The position numbers and the translations under genes were made by a program. 64,000 bases of DNA from DASYGT01 sp035999365 (GTDB lineage: Bacteria; Actinomycetota; Actinomycetes; Mycobacteriales; Jatrophihabitantaceae), in assembly GCA_035999365.1 (NCBI GenBank), contig DASYGT010000055.1:62001-126000 (forward strand), given 5' to 3'. Under the pieces are notes generated by a model. That model had not been told where the DNA came from. It ran no database searches and was given only the letters and a program-made list of their open reading frames with translations. Positions within the stretch are counted from its first letter, which is position 1; each line of letters opens with the position of its first letter. Below, in pieces: positions 28,132 through 36,080 of the stretch.

Positions 28132-28689
28132 TCATTCGGCCGGTTCGGCGAGGAGCGCTGCGCCCTCGAACACCCCGAGCGTCTCCTGGTAAAGCTCGAG
28201 CCCGAGGCCGTTCGGGTCGCGGAAGTACAGGCTGTCGTCGGCGCCGCGGTCAGGCCCCAGGTAATCGATTCCGGCGTCGTCGAGCTTGCCCTTCGCAGCG
28301 GCGAACTGCTCGGCGGACACTGAGATGGCCATGTGCTGCAGCGCACCGATGGTTTCGCGGAACGGTGGGTGATCGTGCCCTGGGAAGTCGAAGAAGCCCA
28401 GTAAGTTGCGGTTGCCGATGTCGAAGAAGAAATGGCTCGAACCGGCGTAATCACGATTCTCGACGAGCTCGACGAGCGGGAAACCGAGGAAGTCCTGGTA
28501 GAAGCGGATCGTCTCCTCGACGTCCTTACAGATGAATGCGGCGTGGTGGATGCCGCGAGCCGTGCTCGCCGGACGGCCCGCTCGCGCGCCCAGGTACTTC
28601 TGGCGCAGCACGTCTCGATGCTCGCGAATCTGCTCGAGCTCTGCTCCGCTCGGTTGGGGCATTTCGGGTACCTCCTCGGCCTGTTCCAT
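28132..28689 (-). CDS. VOC-family (glyoxalase/dioxygenase-fold) protein
   Basis: This 185-residue protein carries paired beta-alpha-beta-beta-beta modules of the vicinal oxygen chelate fold. Metal ligand motifs are GIHHAAFICKDVEETIRFYQ, GALQHMAISVSAE and GLGLELYQET. It could be a glyoxalase, dioxygenase or resistance-type protein; no substrate can be assigned. It is convergent with the RNase H gene and lies just upstream of rnpB on the other strand. Confidence 0.87.
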   Translation of the reverse strand: MEQAEEVPEMPQPSGAELEQIREHRDVLRQKYLGARAGRPASTARGIHHAAFICKDVEETIRFYQDFLGFPLVELVENRDYAGSSHFFFDIGNRNLLGFFDFPGHDHPPFRETIGALQHMAISVSAEQFAAAKGKLDDAGIDYLGPDRGADDSLYFRDPNGLGLELYQETLGVFEGAALLAEPAE

Positions 28690-28756
28690 CCGAGCCTAGT
28701 GATCTGTACCCGCAAGGACGCGGGAACAAGGGCCGCGGTCGCGTAGCATTCCTGCC

Positions 28757-29161
28757 GCGGCGGACGAGCCGACCGGACGGCCGCGTCGGGGCTTCGTGCC
28801 TCGTCGAGGAAAGTCCGGGCTCCACAGGGCAGGGTGGTTGCTAACGGCAACCCGGGGTGACCCGCGGGACAGTGCCACAGAAAACAAACCGCCAGCGCGT
28901 GCGCTGGTAAGGGTGAAACGGCGGTGTAAGAGACCACCAGCGTGCCGGGCGACCGGTGCGGCTCGGTAAACCCCACCCGGAGCAAGGTCAAGAACGGTCC
29001 CTTCGGAGACGAAGTGACCGCGCAGGTGTTCGAGGGTTGCCCGCCCGAGCCTGCGGGTAGATCGCTGGAACCTGTCGGCAACGGCAGGTCGAGATGGATG
29101 GCCGTCACCGATGCCTCGGCATCGGCACAGAACCCGGCTTACAGGTCGACTCGTCCGCCGC
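28757..29161 (+). ncRNA. rnpB: RNase P RNA, class A
   Basis: This is the catalytic RNA of RNase P, which trims tRNA 5' ends. The terminal P1 helix forms between 28757-28768 (GCGGCGGACGAG) and 29150-29161 (perfect complement). The conserved blocks occur in order: GAGGAAAGTCCGGGCTCC (CR-I), ACAGTGCCACAGAAAACAAA, GGTAAGGGTGAAACGGCGG, AGAGACCACCAGC, GGTAAACCCCA, and ACAGAACCCGGCTTA (CR-V) near the 3' end. At about 405 nt it has the usual size. rnpB near the RNase H/phosphatase gene also matches the mycobacterial neighbourhood as I remember it. Confidence 0.97.
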
Positions 29162-29766
29162 CTCGCCACCTCGCCTCATTGGCAGCACTGTGCTTGAGCG
29201 CGCGTGCGCGCACATCGATCGACGCATGACTAGGCGCTGCTCGAACATGTCATCGCGTGCACGCGATGACATGGGACAACGAGGGTGCGAGACGCGCAGC
29301 GAGACGCGCAGCGAGCCGCAACGAGACGTCACTCGCGTGTGCGACGACATGTCGCGCAACGGTGCAACAACACTGCGTGCGCACCCCGCACGACACGTGG
29401 TTCGAGTGTGCAACGGACCCCTCGAAATCATCGCTGCGGATGTCGTGTTGCGGGACGTCGAACGACGAACATGCGACGCAATGACCGAAAAGCGCGCTCG
29501 CACGCCGCAGAATCGCAAATTTTTTTTTGACGTGTTCGAACCGTCGTTACGCCACACGCGCGCGTCGTCTCGCACTGAGAATGTGCTTTGCGTACAAGGG
29601 TTTTCGTGCTCATTGCACCGTCATGCCCGGCGCGCCTTCGCTGTCGTGCACAACAGCACGCGTATAACGCGAACGGCGTGGCGTGTTGACGGTTGGTGTT
29701 GAAACATCGTCCACTTGTTGTCGACGGATGAATCATTCGTTGACAGCCGCCCTAGGAGGCACACGC
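29162..29766. other. 605-bp intergenic region between rnpB and the H1-like gene
   Basis: No convincing coding frame is present; open frames here have random composition. The sequence is visibly different from its surroundings, rich in ACG/CGA and TGCG motifs, with short tandem copies of CGAGACGCGCAG (about 29286-29310). It holds a perfect 28-bp palindrome (annotated separately) and a run of nine T at 29520-29528, with no clear stem before it. The end contains the promoter and ribosome binding site (AGGAGG) of the H1-like gene. Confidence 0.55.
29246..29273. repeat. Perfect 28-bp palindrome
   Basis: The arms CATGTCATCGCGTG (29246-29259) and CACGCGATGACATG (29260-29273) are exact reverse complements with no loop. 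A related, imperfect palindrome centred on ACATGT lies near 29350 (GCGACGACATGTCGCGC). The lack of a loop argues for a protein-binding site or a cruciform rather than a terminator. Confidence 0.85.
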
Positions 29767-30189
29767 ATGACCGCACCGAGAAGGCCGGCCAAGAAGGCCG
29801 CGAAGAAGGCTGCGAAGAAGGCTCCGGCCAAGCGCGCAGCAGCCCGCAAGGCGCCGGCCAAGCGCAGTACGGCCGCGAAGAAGGCTCCCGCTCGCAAGAC
29901 TGCAGCGAAGAAGACCGCAGCCAAGCGTCCGGCAGCGAAGAAGGCTCCGGCCAAGCGCGCAGCAGCAAAGAAGACCGCTGCGAAGAAGGCCCCGGCCAAG
30001 CGCGCGGCAGCGAAGAAGGCCCCGGCCAAGCGCGCCGCGGCGAAGAAGACCGCAGCCAAGCGGACCGCTCGCAAGACGACGGCCCGCAAGACGACTGCGC
30101 GCAAGACGACGGCCCGCAAGACTGCTGCGAAGAGGGCTCCGGCCAAGCGCGCAGCAGCCAAGAGGGCTCCGGCCAAGCGTTCCCGCTGA
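29767..30189 (+). CDS. Histone H1-like Lys/Ala-rich nucleoid protein
   Basis: This 140-residue protein consists almost entirely of Lys/Ala/Pro/Arg pentapeptide-like repeats such as AAKKAPAKRA and KTTARKTTARKT. It resembles eukaryotic H1 tails and the C-terminal tail of mycobacterial HupB/Streptomyces HupS. It has no HU domain. It would bind DNA or RNA nonspecifically and compact the nucleoid. ATG at 29767 after AGGAGG. The repetitive DNA makes the length prone to change by slippage. Confidence 0.88.
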   Translation: MTAPRRPAKKAAKKAAKKAPAKRAAARKAPAKRSTAAKKAPARKTAAKKTAAKRPAAKKAPAKRAAAKKTAAKKAPAKRAAAKKAPAKRAAAKKTAAKRTARKTTARKTTARKTTARKTAAKRAPAKRAAAKRAPAKRSR

Positions 30190-30226
30190 GCCAGCGCTGA
30201 CCGACGATCGTCGTCGGTAGGTGGCA

Positions 30227-31630
30227 ATGGCCTCACACCGAGTCGCCGGCGCACCTCTCGATTTCGCCGCTCTTCGCGACGAACTTGAGGTGCCCGGCGA
30301 TTTCGCCGCCCCGGTGCTGGCGGAGGCGCAGGAGCGGGCCGCGAACCCGACGCTGCCCGTGGCGGATGCCACGGATATCCCGTTCGTCACGATTGACCCG
30401 GCCGGCAGTCGCGATCTCGACCAGGCCCTGCACATCGAGCGCCGGGGCACCGGATACCGGGTCCACTACGCGATCGCCGACGTCGCTGCTTTCGTCCGGC
30501 CCGGCTCACTGCTCGAGGCCGAAGCGCGCCGGCGCGGCGAGACCTTCTACTTCCCGGACACGCGCGTTCCGCTGCATCCGCCCTCCCTGAGTGAGAATGC
30601 GGCAAGCCTGCTGCCCGATCAGGTTCGCCCGGCAGTCCTCTGGCAGATCGACCTCGAGGCGTCGGGCATGGTCGCCGGCTTCGACGTTCGGCGGGCGCGC
30701 GTGCGCAGTCGTGCTCAGCTCGACTACGTCGGTGTGCAGCAACAGCTCGACTCGGCCGCTGCACCCGATGCCTTCGTGCTCCTTCGCGAGGTGGGCGAGC
30801 GGTTGCTCGCTATCGCGCGTGCCAACCACGCGATTGATCTCGACCTCCCCGAACAGGAAGTCATTGCCGACGGTGACGGTGCCTGGACCCTGACCGTGCG
30901 ACAGCCGTTACCCGTGGAGGCGTTCAACGCACAATTGTCGATCCTCACCGGGCGATGCGCGGCGCAGCTGATGCTTCAACACCGTGTGGGGCTGCTGCGC
31001 ACGGTGCCCGCGCCGGACACCGGCGCGATCGGAGCGCTCCGCCGCGCCGCGAAGGCGTTGCACATCGACTGGCCGCACGGCGCGGCACCAGGCGACGTCC
31101 TGGCCTCGGTCGATCGCGCTGATCCGCACCGCGTCGCGTTCATCGAGCACGCAGCGTCCTTGCTGCGCGGAGCCGGTTACGTCGCGTTCGACGGCTCGCT
31201 TCCCGAGCAGACGATGCACGCGGGAATCGGCGCGCCGTACGCCCACGTCACCGCACCGCTGCGGCGACTCGTCGACCGTTACGCCACCGAAGTGAGCCTG
31301 TCGCTGCATGCCGGTGTCCCCGTGCCGTCGTGGACGTTGTCGCAGCTACCGCAACTGCCCGGCATCATGCGGCAGGCAGATGCGCTCGCACACGCGGTCG
31401 ACCGCGCCGTCGTCGACATGACGGAGGCTTGTTTGCTGCAAAACCGCATCGGCGAGACCTTCGCCGCTACCGTCATCGACGCCGATGACCACGCCGCGAC
31501 GATCATGCTGGACGATCCGGCCGTCCGCGCGCGCTGCTCGGGAGCCGGGCTCGAATCAGGCAGCCGGATCTCGGCGCGGCTCGACACGGCCGACGTCGCT
31601 GCGCGACAGGTGCATTTCGTCGCGGCGTAG
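30227..31630 (+). CDS. RNB-domain ribonuclease (RNase II/R family)
   Basis: This is a 467-residue 3'-5' exoribonuclease-like protein. The RNB catalytic motif is VTIDPAGSRDLDQALHIER, with the metal-binding Asp residues and the DIPF/IAD elements. YFPDTRVPLHPPSLSE and APLRRLVDRYAT follow in the expected order. It lacks the N-terminal cold-shock domains and a clear S1 domain of full-length RNase R, which is usual for the short actinobacterial form. The ATG at 30227 follows TAGGTGG; a GTG at 30221 is the alternative. The stop abuts the tandem repeat at the panB end. Confidence 0.88.
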   Translation: MASHRVAGAPLDFAALRDELEVPGDFAAPVLAEAQERAANPTLPVADATDIPFVTIDPAGSRDLDQALHIERRGTGYRVHYAIADVAAFVRPGSLLEAEARRRGETFYFPDTRVPLHPPSLSENAASLLPDQVRPAVLWQIDLEASGMVAGFDVRRARVRSRAQLDYVGVQQQLDSAAAPDAFVLLREVGERLLAIARANHAIDLDLPEQEVIADGDGAWTLTVRQPLPVEAFNAQLSILTGRCAAQLMLQHRVGLLRTVPAPDTGAIGALRRAAKALHIDWPHGAAPGDVLASVDRADPHRVAFIEHAASLLRGAGYVAFDGSLPEQTMHAGIGAPYAHVTAPLRRLVDRYATEVSLSLHAGVPVPSWTLSQLPQLPGIMRQADALAHAVDRAVVDMTEACLLQNRIGETFAATVIDADDHAATIMLDDPAVRARCSGAGLESGSRISARLDTADVAARQVHFVAA

Positions 31631-31682
31631 CCGAGCCTCAGTGGTAGGCCGAGCCTCAGTGGTAGGCCGAGCCTCAGTGGTA
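31631..31682. repeat. 18-bp tandem repeat, nearly three copies, at the panB 3' end
   Basis: CCGAGCCTCAGTGGTAGG occurs at 31631-31648 and 31649-31666, and 16 of its 18 bases recur at 31667-31682. The last copy contains the panB stop codon and its last codons (Tyr-His-stop, read on the minus strand). The other copies therefore duplicate the end of panB between the convergent genes. This looks like slippage. Confidence 0.9.
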
Positions 31683-32510
31683 CTCGTGTTCGGCGGCGGG
31701 GTACGAGCCGCCACGCACCTCTTCCGCGAAGCTCGTCGCGGCACTGCGCAGCACACCCGCGACGTCGGCGTATTCCTTGACGAACTTCGCCGGCTTGCCG
31801 TCACCGCGCAGACCCGCCATGTCCTGCCACACCAGCACCTGGGCGTCACATGACGGACCGGCACCGATGCCGATCGTCGGAACGTGCAGCGCCCTGGTCA
31901 CCTCTGCGGCGACGTCGGACGGCACGACTTCGAGAACGACCGCGAAGGCGCCGGCCTGCTGCAGTGCCTTCGCATCCTGGATCAGGCGATGCGCTGCCTC
32001 GTCGCCTCGGCCCTGCACTCGGTAGCCGCCGAATGCATTCACCGACTGCGGCGTGAGACCGATGTGCGCCATCACGGGGATTCCGGCCGACACGAGCGTC
32101 TCGACCTGGGCCGCGACCCGCACGCCCCCCTCGAGCTTGACGGCCTGAGCCCCGCCGTCCTTCATGAATCTGGCGGCGCTGTCGAGCGCCTGCTGCGGCG
32201 ATGCCTGGTATGAGCCGAACGGCAGGTCTGCCACGACGAGTGCGCGCTTGGTGCCACGGACCACGCCTCGCACGAGGGGCAGCAGTTCGTCGATGGTCAC
32301 CGGCACGGTCGTGTCGTAGCCGTAGATCACGTTCGCGGCCGAATCACCGACGAGCAGCACCGGGATGCCTGCGTCGTCGAATACCCGCGCGGTGGAGTAG
32401 TCGTAGGCCGTGAGCATCGGCCAGCGTTCGCCGCGGTCCTTCGCCAACTGCAGATCGCGGATGGTGACCCGCCGAGTCTGCGCACCGCCATACAGCGTGG
32501 TCTCGGACAT
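31674..32510 (-). CDS. panB: 3-methyl-2-oxobutanoate hydroxymethyltransferase
   Basis: This enzyme is the first step of pantothenate (hence CoA) synthesis: ketoisovalerate plus methylene-THF to ketopantoate. The 278 residues include MLTAYDYSTARVFDDAGIPVLLVGDS, TIDELLPLVRGV, AQAVKLEGG, MAHIGLTPQS and GIGAGPSCDAQVLVWQDM, all typical of PanB. The ATG at 32510 has a purine-rich GGAGAAGGTGAGG upstream; a longer frame to 32630 has no PanB character. It ends inside a tandem repeat. Confidence 0.95.
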   Translation of the reverse strand: MSETTLYGGAQTRRVTIRDLQLAKDRGERWPMLTAYDYSTARVFDDAGIPVLLVGDSAANVIYGYDTTVPVTIDELLPLVRGVVRGTKRALVVADLPFGSYQASPQQALDSAARFMKDGGAQAVKLEGGVRVAAQVETLVSAGIPVMAHIGLTPQSVNAFGGYRVQGRGDEAAHRLIQDAKALQQAGAFAVVLEVVPSDVAAEVTRALHVPTIGIGAGPSCDAQVLVWQDMAGLRGDGKPAKFVKEYADVAGVLRSAATSFAEEVRGGSYPAAEHEYH

Positions 32511-32639
32511 CGATTGCCTCACCTTCTCCTCGAGGCCGGCTCGCCGGTCCCCGGGCACGTCTGTGGACCCCACTATGGTGCGCCGAATTCGCCGGAATGT
32601 CTCGCTGTGGCGGGGTGACGTCTTCCACATCGCCGGAAG

Positions 32640-34364
32640 CTAGGGGAGTGGGCGCCAGTGGTTGGTGATCGGGAGCCGTCGATCACGTCCGAAAGCCTTG
32701 AAGCTGATCTTCGGCCCGGGCGGGTACTGGCGACGCTTCCATTCGGCATGGTCGACCATCCGGGCGATGCGACTCACGAGTTCACGCTCGTAGCCATCGG
32801 CCACGATCGCGTCGACGTCGGCATCGCCGTCGACATAGCGGTCGAGGATCGCGTCCAGTAGCTCGTAGTCGGGCAACGAGTCGCTGTCCAACTGTCCGGG
32901 CCGCAGCTCTGCCGACGGCGGCTTGGTGATCGAGTTCGGCGGGATCGGCGGGGTCGTCCCGGCGGCTTCGGCCTCCTTGTTCCGCCATTGTGCAAGCGTC
33001 CAGACGAGGGTCTTGGGCACGTCCTTGAGCGGCGCGAACCCGCCGACCGCGTCGCCGTAGATCGTGGAGTAGCCGACGGCGAGTTCGCTCTTGTTCCCCG
33101 TGGCGAGCACGAGGTGGCCTTCGGAGTTCGAGAGGGCCATCAGTGTCGTGCCCCGCACCCGAGCCTGGACGTTCTCTTCCGCAACGCCCGTCAGGGCGAG
33201 TCCCTCGACGAATGTGTCGACCATCGGTGCGATGGGAACGACCCGATAGGACGCGCCGAGGCGGGCGGCCAGATCTGCCGCATCCGAGCGCGAGTGCTCG
33301 GATGAATACTGGCTTGGCAAGGAAACGCCGTACACGTTGGCGCCGCCGATCGCGTCGGCTGCGAGCGCGGCGACGACCGCCGAGTCGATACCTCCTGACA
33401 GGCCGAGGACGACGGTGCGGAAGCCGTTCTTCAGGACGTAGTCCCGCAGACCCGTCACGAGTGCGCCCCACACCTCCTGCTCGTCGGACATACGGGCTGC
33501 GATGACGGCATTACCGGACGCGACTGCGTGCCCGGTTCTCGGCGTCGGTGTCTCTGACGCGGTCCGGGCCACGGTGAGTTCGGCACCGGCGACGTCGGGG
33601 ACGTTGTCGTCCGGGTCGGCAAGCGCGAGGTCGACGAGGAAGAGGTCCTCCACGTACTGCGGGGCACGCATGAGGGTGCTTCCGTCGGTCGCGACGACCA
33701 TCGAATCACCGTCGAACACGAGTTCGTCCTGGCCGCCGACGGTGTTGACGTAGGCGATCGGGGCGCCCGCCTCCGCAGCCCGCCGCTGCAGAAGCGGAAG
33801 CCGGACGTCGTCCTTGTTCCGTTCGTACGGTGAGCCGTTGATGTTGACGACGAGACCGACGCCGGCCAGCCCGGCGACGGTGAACGGACCGCCGTCCTGC
33901 CAGACGTCCTCGCAGATCGTCAGGGCGATGTCCACGCCGAGATGCCGGACGACGCTGAGATGGTCGCCGGGAGTGAAGTAGCGCCGCTCGTCGAAGACGC
34001 CGTAGTTCGGCAGATGGTGCTTGAAATAGCGGGCGACGACGGCGCCGCGATGCAGGAACGCTGCGGCGTTGCGAGCACCGCCTCGGTCGTCGAGGTAACC
34101 GACCACGACGGCGACGTCCCCGAGTCCCGCGTCGGCGAGTTCAGCGGCAAGTTCGGTCAGAGCCGTCCGCGATGCTGCCCGGAATGACGCACGCAGCACG
34201 AGATCCTCCGGCGGATAGCCGGTGAGCATCATCTCCGGGAACGCGATGAGGTCGGCGCCCGCCTCGAGCGCCTGGCGGGTGCGTGCCACGACGACCGCGC
34301 GGTTGGCCCGCAGGTCGCCCACGGTCTGGTTCACCTGAGCGAGGGCGAGGCGCAATCCGGGCAC
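32640..34364 (-). CDS. nadE: Glutamine-dependent NAD+ synthase
   Basis: This enzyme makes NAD+ from deamido-NAD+, ATP and glutamine-derived ammonia. The 574 residues comprise an N-terminal nitrilase-type glutaminase (Glu in LIAFPEMMLTGYPPEDL, Lys in RYFKHHLPNYGVFDE, Cys in ALTICEDVWQ) and a C-terminal synthetase (P-loop LGLSGGIDSAVVAALA and NKSELAVGYSTIYGD). GTG start at 34364. It is probably expressed alone; the gap to panB holds no gene. Confidence 0.95.
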   Translation of the reverse strand: MPGLRLALAQVNQTVGDLRANRAVVVARTRQALEAGADLIAFPEMMLTGYPPEDLVLRASFRAASRTALTELAAELADAGLGDVAVVVGYLDDRGGARNAAAFLHRGAVVARYFKHHLPNYGVFDERRYFTPGDHLSVVRHLGVDIALTICEDVWQDGGPFTVAGLAGVGLVVNINGSPYERNKDDVRLPLLQRRAAEAGAPIAYVNTVGGQDELVFDGDSMVVATDGSTLMRAPQYVEDLFLVDLALADPDDNVPDVAGAELTVARTASETPTPRTGHAVASGNAVIAARMSDEQEVWGALVTGLRDYVLKNGFRTVVLGLSGGIDSAVVAALAADAIGGANVYGVSLPSQYSSEHSRSDAADLAARLGASYRVVPIAPMVDTFVEGLALTGVAEENVQARVRGTTLMALSNSEGHLVLATGNKSELAVGYSTIYGDAVGGFAPLKDVPKTLVWTLAQWRNKEAEAAGTTPPIPPNSITKPPSAELRPGQLDSDSLPDYELLDAILDRYVDGDADVDAIVADGYERELVSRIARMVDHAEWKRRQYPPGPKISFKAFGRDRRLPITNHWRPLP

Positions 34365-34508
34365 ACCGCCAGTCTCGCACCGGCGGGCTACCAGTCAGTA
34401 GGCGATGTGACCCCGGTGGCGCCTGCCCGCCGTAGTGGGTGGGGTGAGGCACACTTGGGTACAGATCGGTCGAGTTCCTGAGCAACCTCGACGCGTTCTG
34501 AGGTGTCT

Positions 34509-34559
34509 ATGTCTGTAAGAGGTCCGTCAGTAAGAGGTTGGTCTGTAAGAGGTTCGTGA
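34509..34559 (+). CDS. Micro-ORF of three SVRGx repeats upstream of the L,D-transpeptidase
   Basis: ATG at 34509 with GAGGTG six bases upstream opens a 16-codon frame: M, then SVRGP, SVRGW, SVRGS, stop. The DNA is a 15-bp tandem repeat (TCTGTAAGAGGTCCG and two variants, 34512-34556), so the repeat length keeps the frame. It could be a leader peptide, a small basic peptide or chance coding by a DNA repeat. No homologue is recognised. Confidence 0.3.
   Translation: MSVRGPSVRGWSVRGS
34512..34556. repeat. 15-bp tandem repeat, three copies
   Basis: Units at 34512-34526, 34527-34541 and 34542-34556 share the core GTAAGAGGT. They lie in the 306-bp divergent region between nadE and the L,D-transpeptidase gene. 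They may be phased protein-binding sites or the body of the micro-ORF described separately. Confidence 0.85.
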
Positions 34560-34670
34560 TTTGTCGGTGACCCGCGCGCGGGCATCGGCAGGCGACAATT
34601 GACATGATCGGTCGGGCCGAAGGCCCGGCCGACCGCACAATCGGGGGATCGAGTGGCTTCGGAGGTTGCA

Positions 34671-35996
34671 GTGCCGGATCGGCTTGCTGGCGTGCGGGTG
34701 CGTCGGCTGTCCCGATCGAGTGCCGTCGCCGGAACCCTCGCCGCCCTCGCAGCCGTGGTGCTCACCGCCGCGGCGTGCACGGGCAGCACCACGAACGGCA
34801 ATGGTGCCTCGCCCGTCGCGCGGTCGTCCGCGGACTCCCCGACCCCCGACGGCTCGTCCACCGCGACAGCTGCCGCTGACGCGGTCATCACCACGAATCC
34901 AGCCGTCACCTCCAACCTCAGCCCGGCGACCCCGATCACGGTCAACATCGCGGCGGGCACCCTCACCTCGGTCACCCTCGTCAATCCGCAGGGCACCGCG
35001 GTTCACGGTGCCCTCGGCGCCGGCGCCACGAGCTGGCAGAGCACCGAGGATCTCGGCTACGGCAAGACCTACCGGCTCACCGCCTCGGGTGTCACCACCG
35101 CGGGCAAGGGGGTCACGAAGAAGGCCACCTTCACGACGCTCACGCCGAACAACCTCACCATGCCCTACCTGCAGCGCATCGGCGGGTACCCGCTGGAAAA
35201 CGGGGCCGTCTACGGCGTGGGCATCGTGCCGGTCGTCTCCTTCGACGAGTCGATCACTAACCGTGCGGCCGCGCAGAAGACGCTGTCCGTCACCACCACC
35301 CCGCACATCGACGGCGTGTGGAGTTGGATCGACGATCACACCGTCCACTTCCGGCCGCAGGGGTACTGGCCGGCGGGCACCAAGGTCACCGTGACCGCGA
35401 AGGTCTACGGCGTACGCGTCGGACCCGGTCTCTACGGCGAGCAGGACAAGTCGGTGTCGTTCACGATCGGCCGCAAGCAGATCACTATCGCTTACGACAC
35501 GGCACCGAAGTCAGTGAACAAGGTGCGGGTATACAACGCCGCCAATCAGGTGATCCGGACGATGAACACCTCGATGGGTGAACACAGCGGCGAAGAGGTG
35601 AATGGCAGCTGGATCAACTTCTACACGCTCAACGGCACGTACACCGTCCTCGCGCATGAGCAGCCGGCCAAGATGTGTTCGGCGAGCTACGGACTGCCGG
35701 CCAATGCACCCGGCGGCTACCCGTGCGAAAACATCTACAACGCGACGAAGATCAGCACCGATGGCATCTACCTACACGAATTGCTCACCACGATCTGGGC
35801 GCAGGACGGCGGCCAGGATGTCTCGCACGGCTGTCTCAACCTCAACTCTGAGAACTCGCTCTGGTTCTACGACCACTCGATGATCGGCGACCCGGTGATG
35901 ATCCACGGCGCAAAGGGAGCCCCGAACCTGCAGGTCGGTGAGGGCGGGGACTGGTCGGTGCCATGGGCCACGTGGCTGAAGGGCTCAGCGCTCTGA
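34671..35996 (+). CDS. L,D-transpeptidase lipoprotein (LdtMt2-like)
   Basis: This envelope enzyme makes 3-3 cross-links in peptidoglycan. The 441 residues comprise a signal peptide with lipobox LTAAAC (lipidated Cys), a Ser/Thr-rich linker, Ig-like domains (about 75-255) and a YkuD domain. The YkuD catalytic motif is SHGCLNLN, with the nucleophile Cys388, and His in IYLHELL. The GTG at 34671 has GGAGG at ideal spacing; a GTG at 34653 is the alternative. It is divergent from nadE. Confidence 0.92.
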   Translation: MPDRLAGVRVRRLSRSSAVAGTLAALAAVVLTAAACTGSTTNGNGASPVARSSADSPTPDGSSTATAAADAVITTNPAVTSNLSPATPITVNIAAGTLTSVTLVNPQGTAVHGALGAGATSWQSTEDLGYGKTYRLTASGVTTAGKGVTKKATFTTLTPNNLTMPYLQRIGGYPLENGAVYGVGIVPVVSFDESITNRAAAQKTLSVTTTPHIDGVWSWIDDHTVHFRPQGYWPAGTKVTVTAKVYGVRVGPGLYGEQDKSVSFTIGRKQITIAYDTAPKSVNKVRVYNAANQVIRTMNTSMGEHSGEEVNGSWINFYTLNGTYTVLAHEQPAKMCSASYGLPANAPGGYPCENIYNATKISTDGIYLHELLTTIWAQDGGQDVSHGCLNLNSENSLWFYDHSMIGDPVMIHGAKGAPNLQVGEGGDWSVPWATWLKGSAL

Positions 35997-36040
35997 GAAA
36001 GTCCGGCCGAGCGAGCCGTGTGCCCGTGCACCTGCCTCCA

Positions 36041-36067
36041 TTAACCTGCTGGTAACAAGACCAGTAC
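36041..36067 (+). promoter_or_regulatory. Candidate GlnR box upstream of glnA2
   Basis: TTAAC, GTAAC and AGTAC lie at 36041, 36052 and 36063, each separated by 6 bp (11-bp period). This agrees with the published pattern of GlnR sites in actinobacteria (gTnAC-n6-GaAAC). It ends 14 bp before the glnA2 start codon, a likely position for a repressor, or for an activator if the transcription start lies further upstream. No glnR gene is in the window. Confidence 0.5.
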
Positions 36068-36080
36068 AGGCTGGAGCGTT

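Noticed and set aside
29094..29702. Open frames over the end of rnpB and the region after it
   Set aside because: They overlap a well-supported RNase P RNA and have random composition without start signals.
29767..30189. Calling the Lys/Ala-rich protein HupB
   Set aside because: It has no HU domain; only the basic tail type is present.
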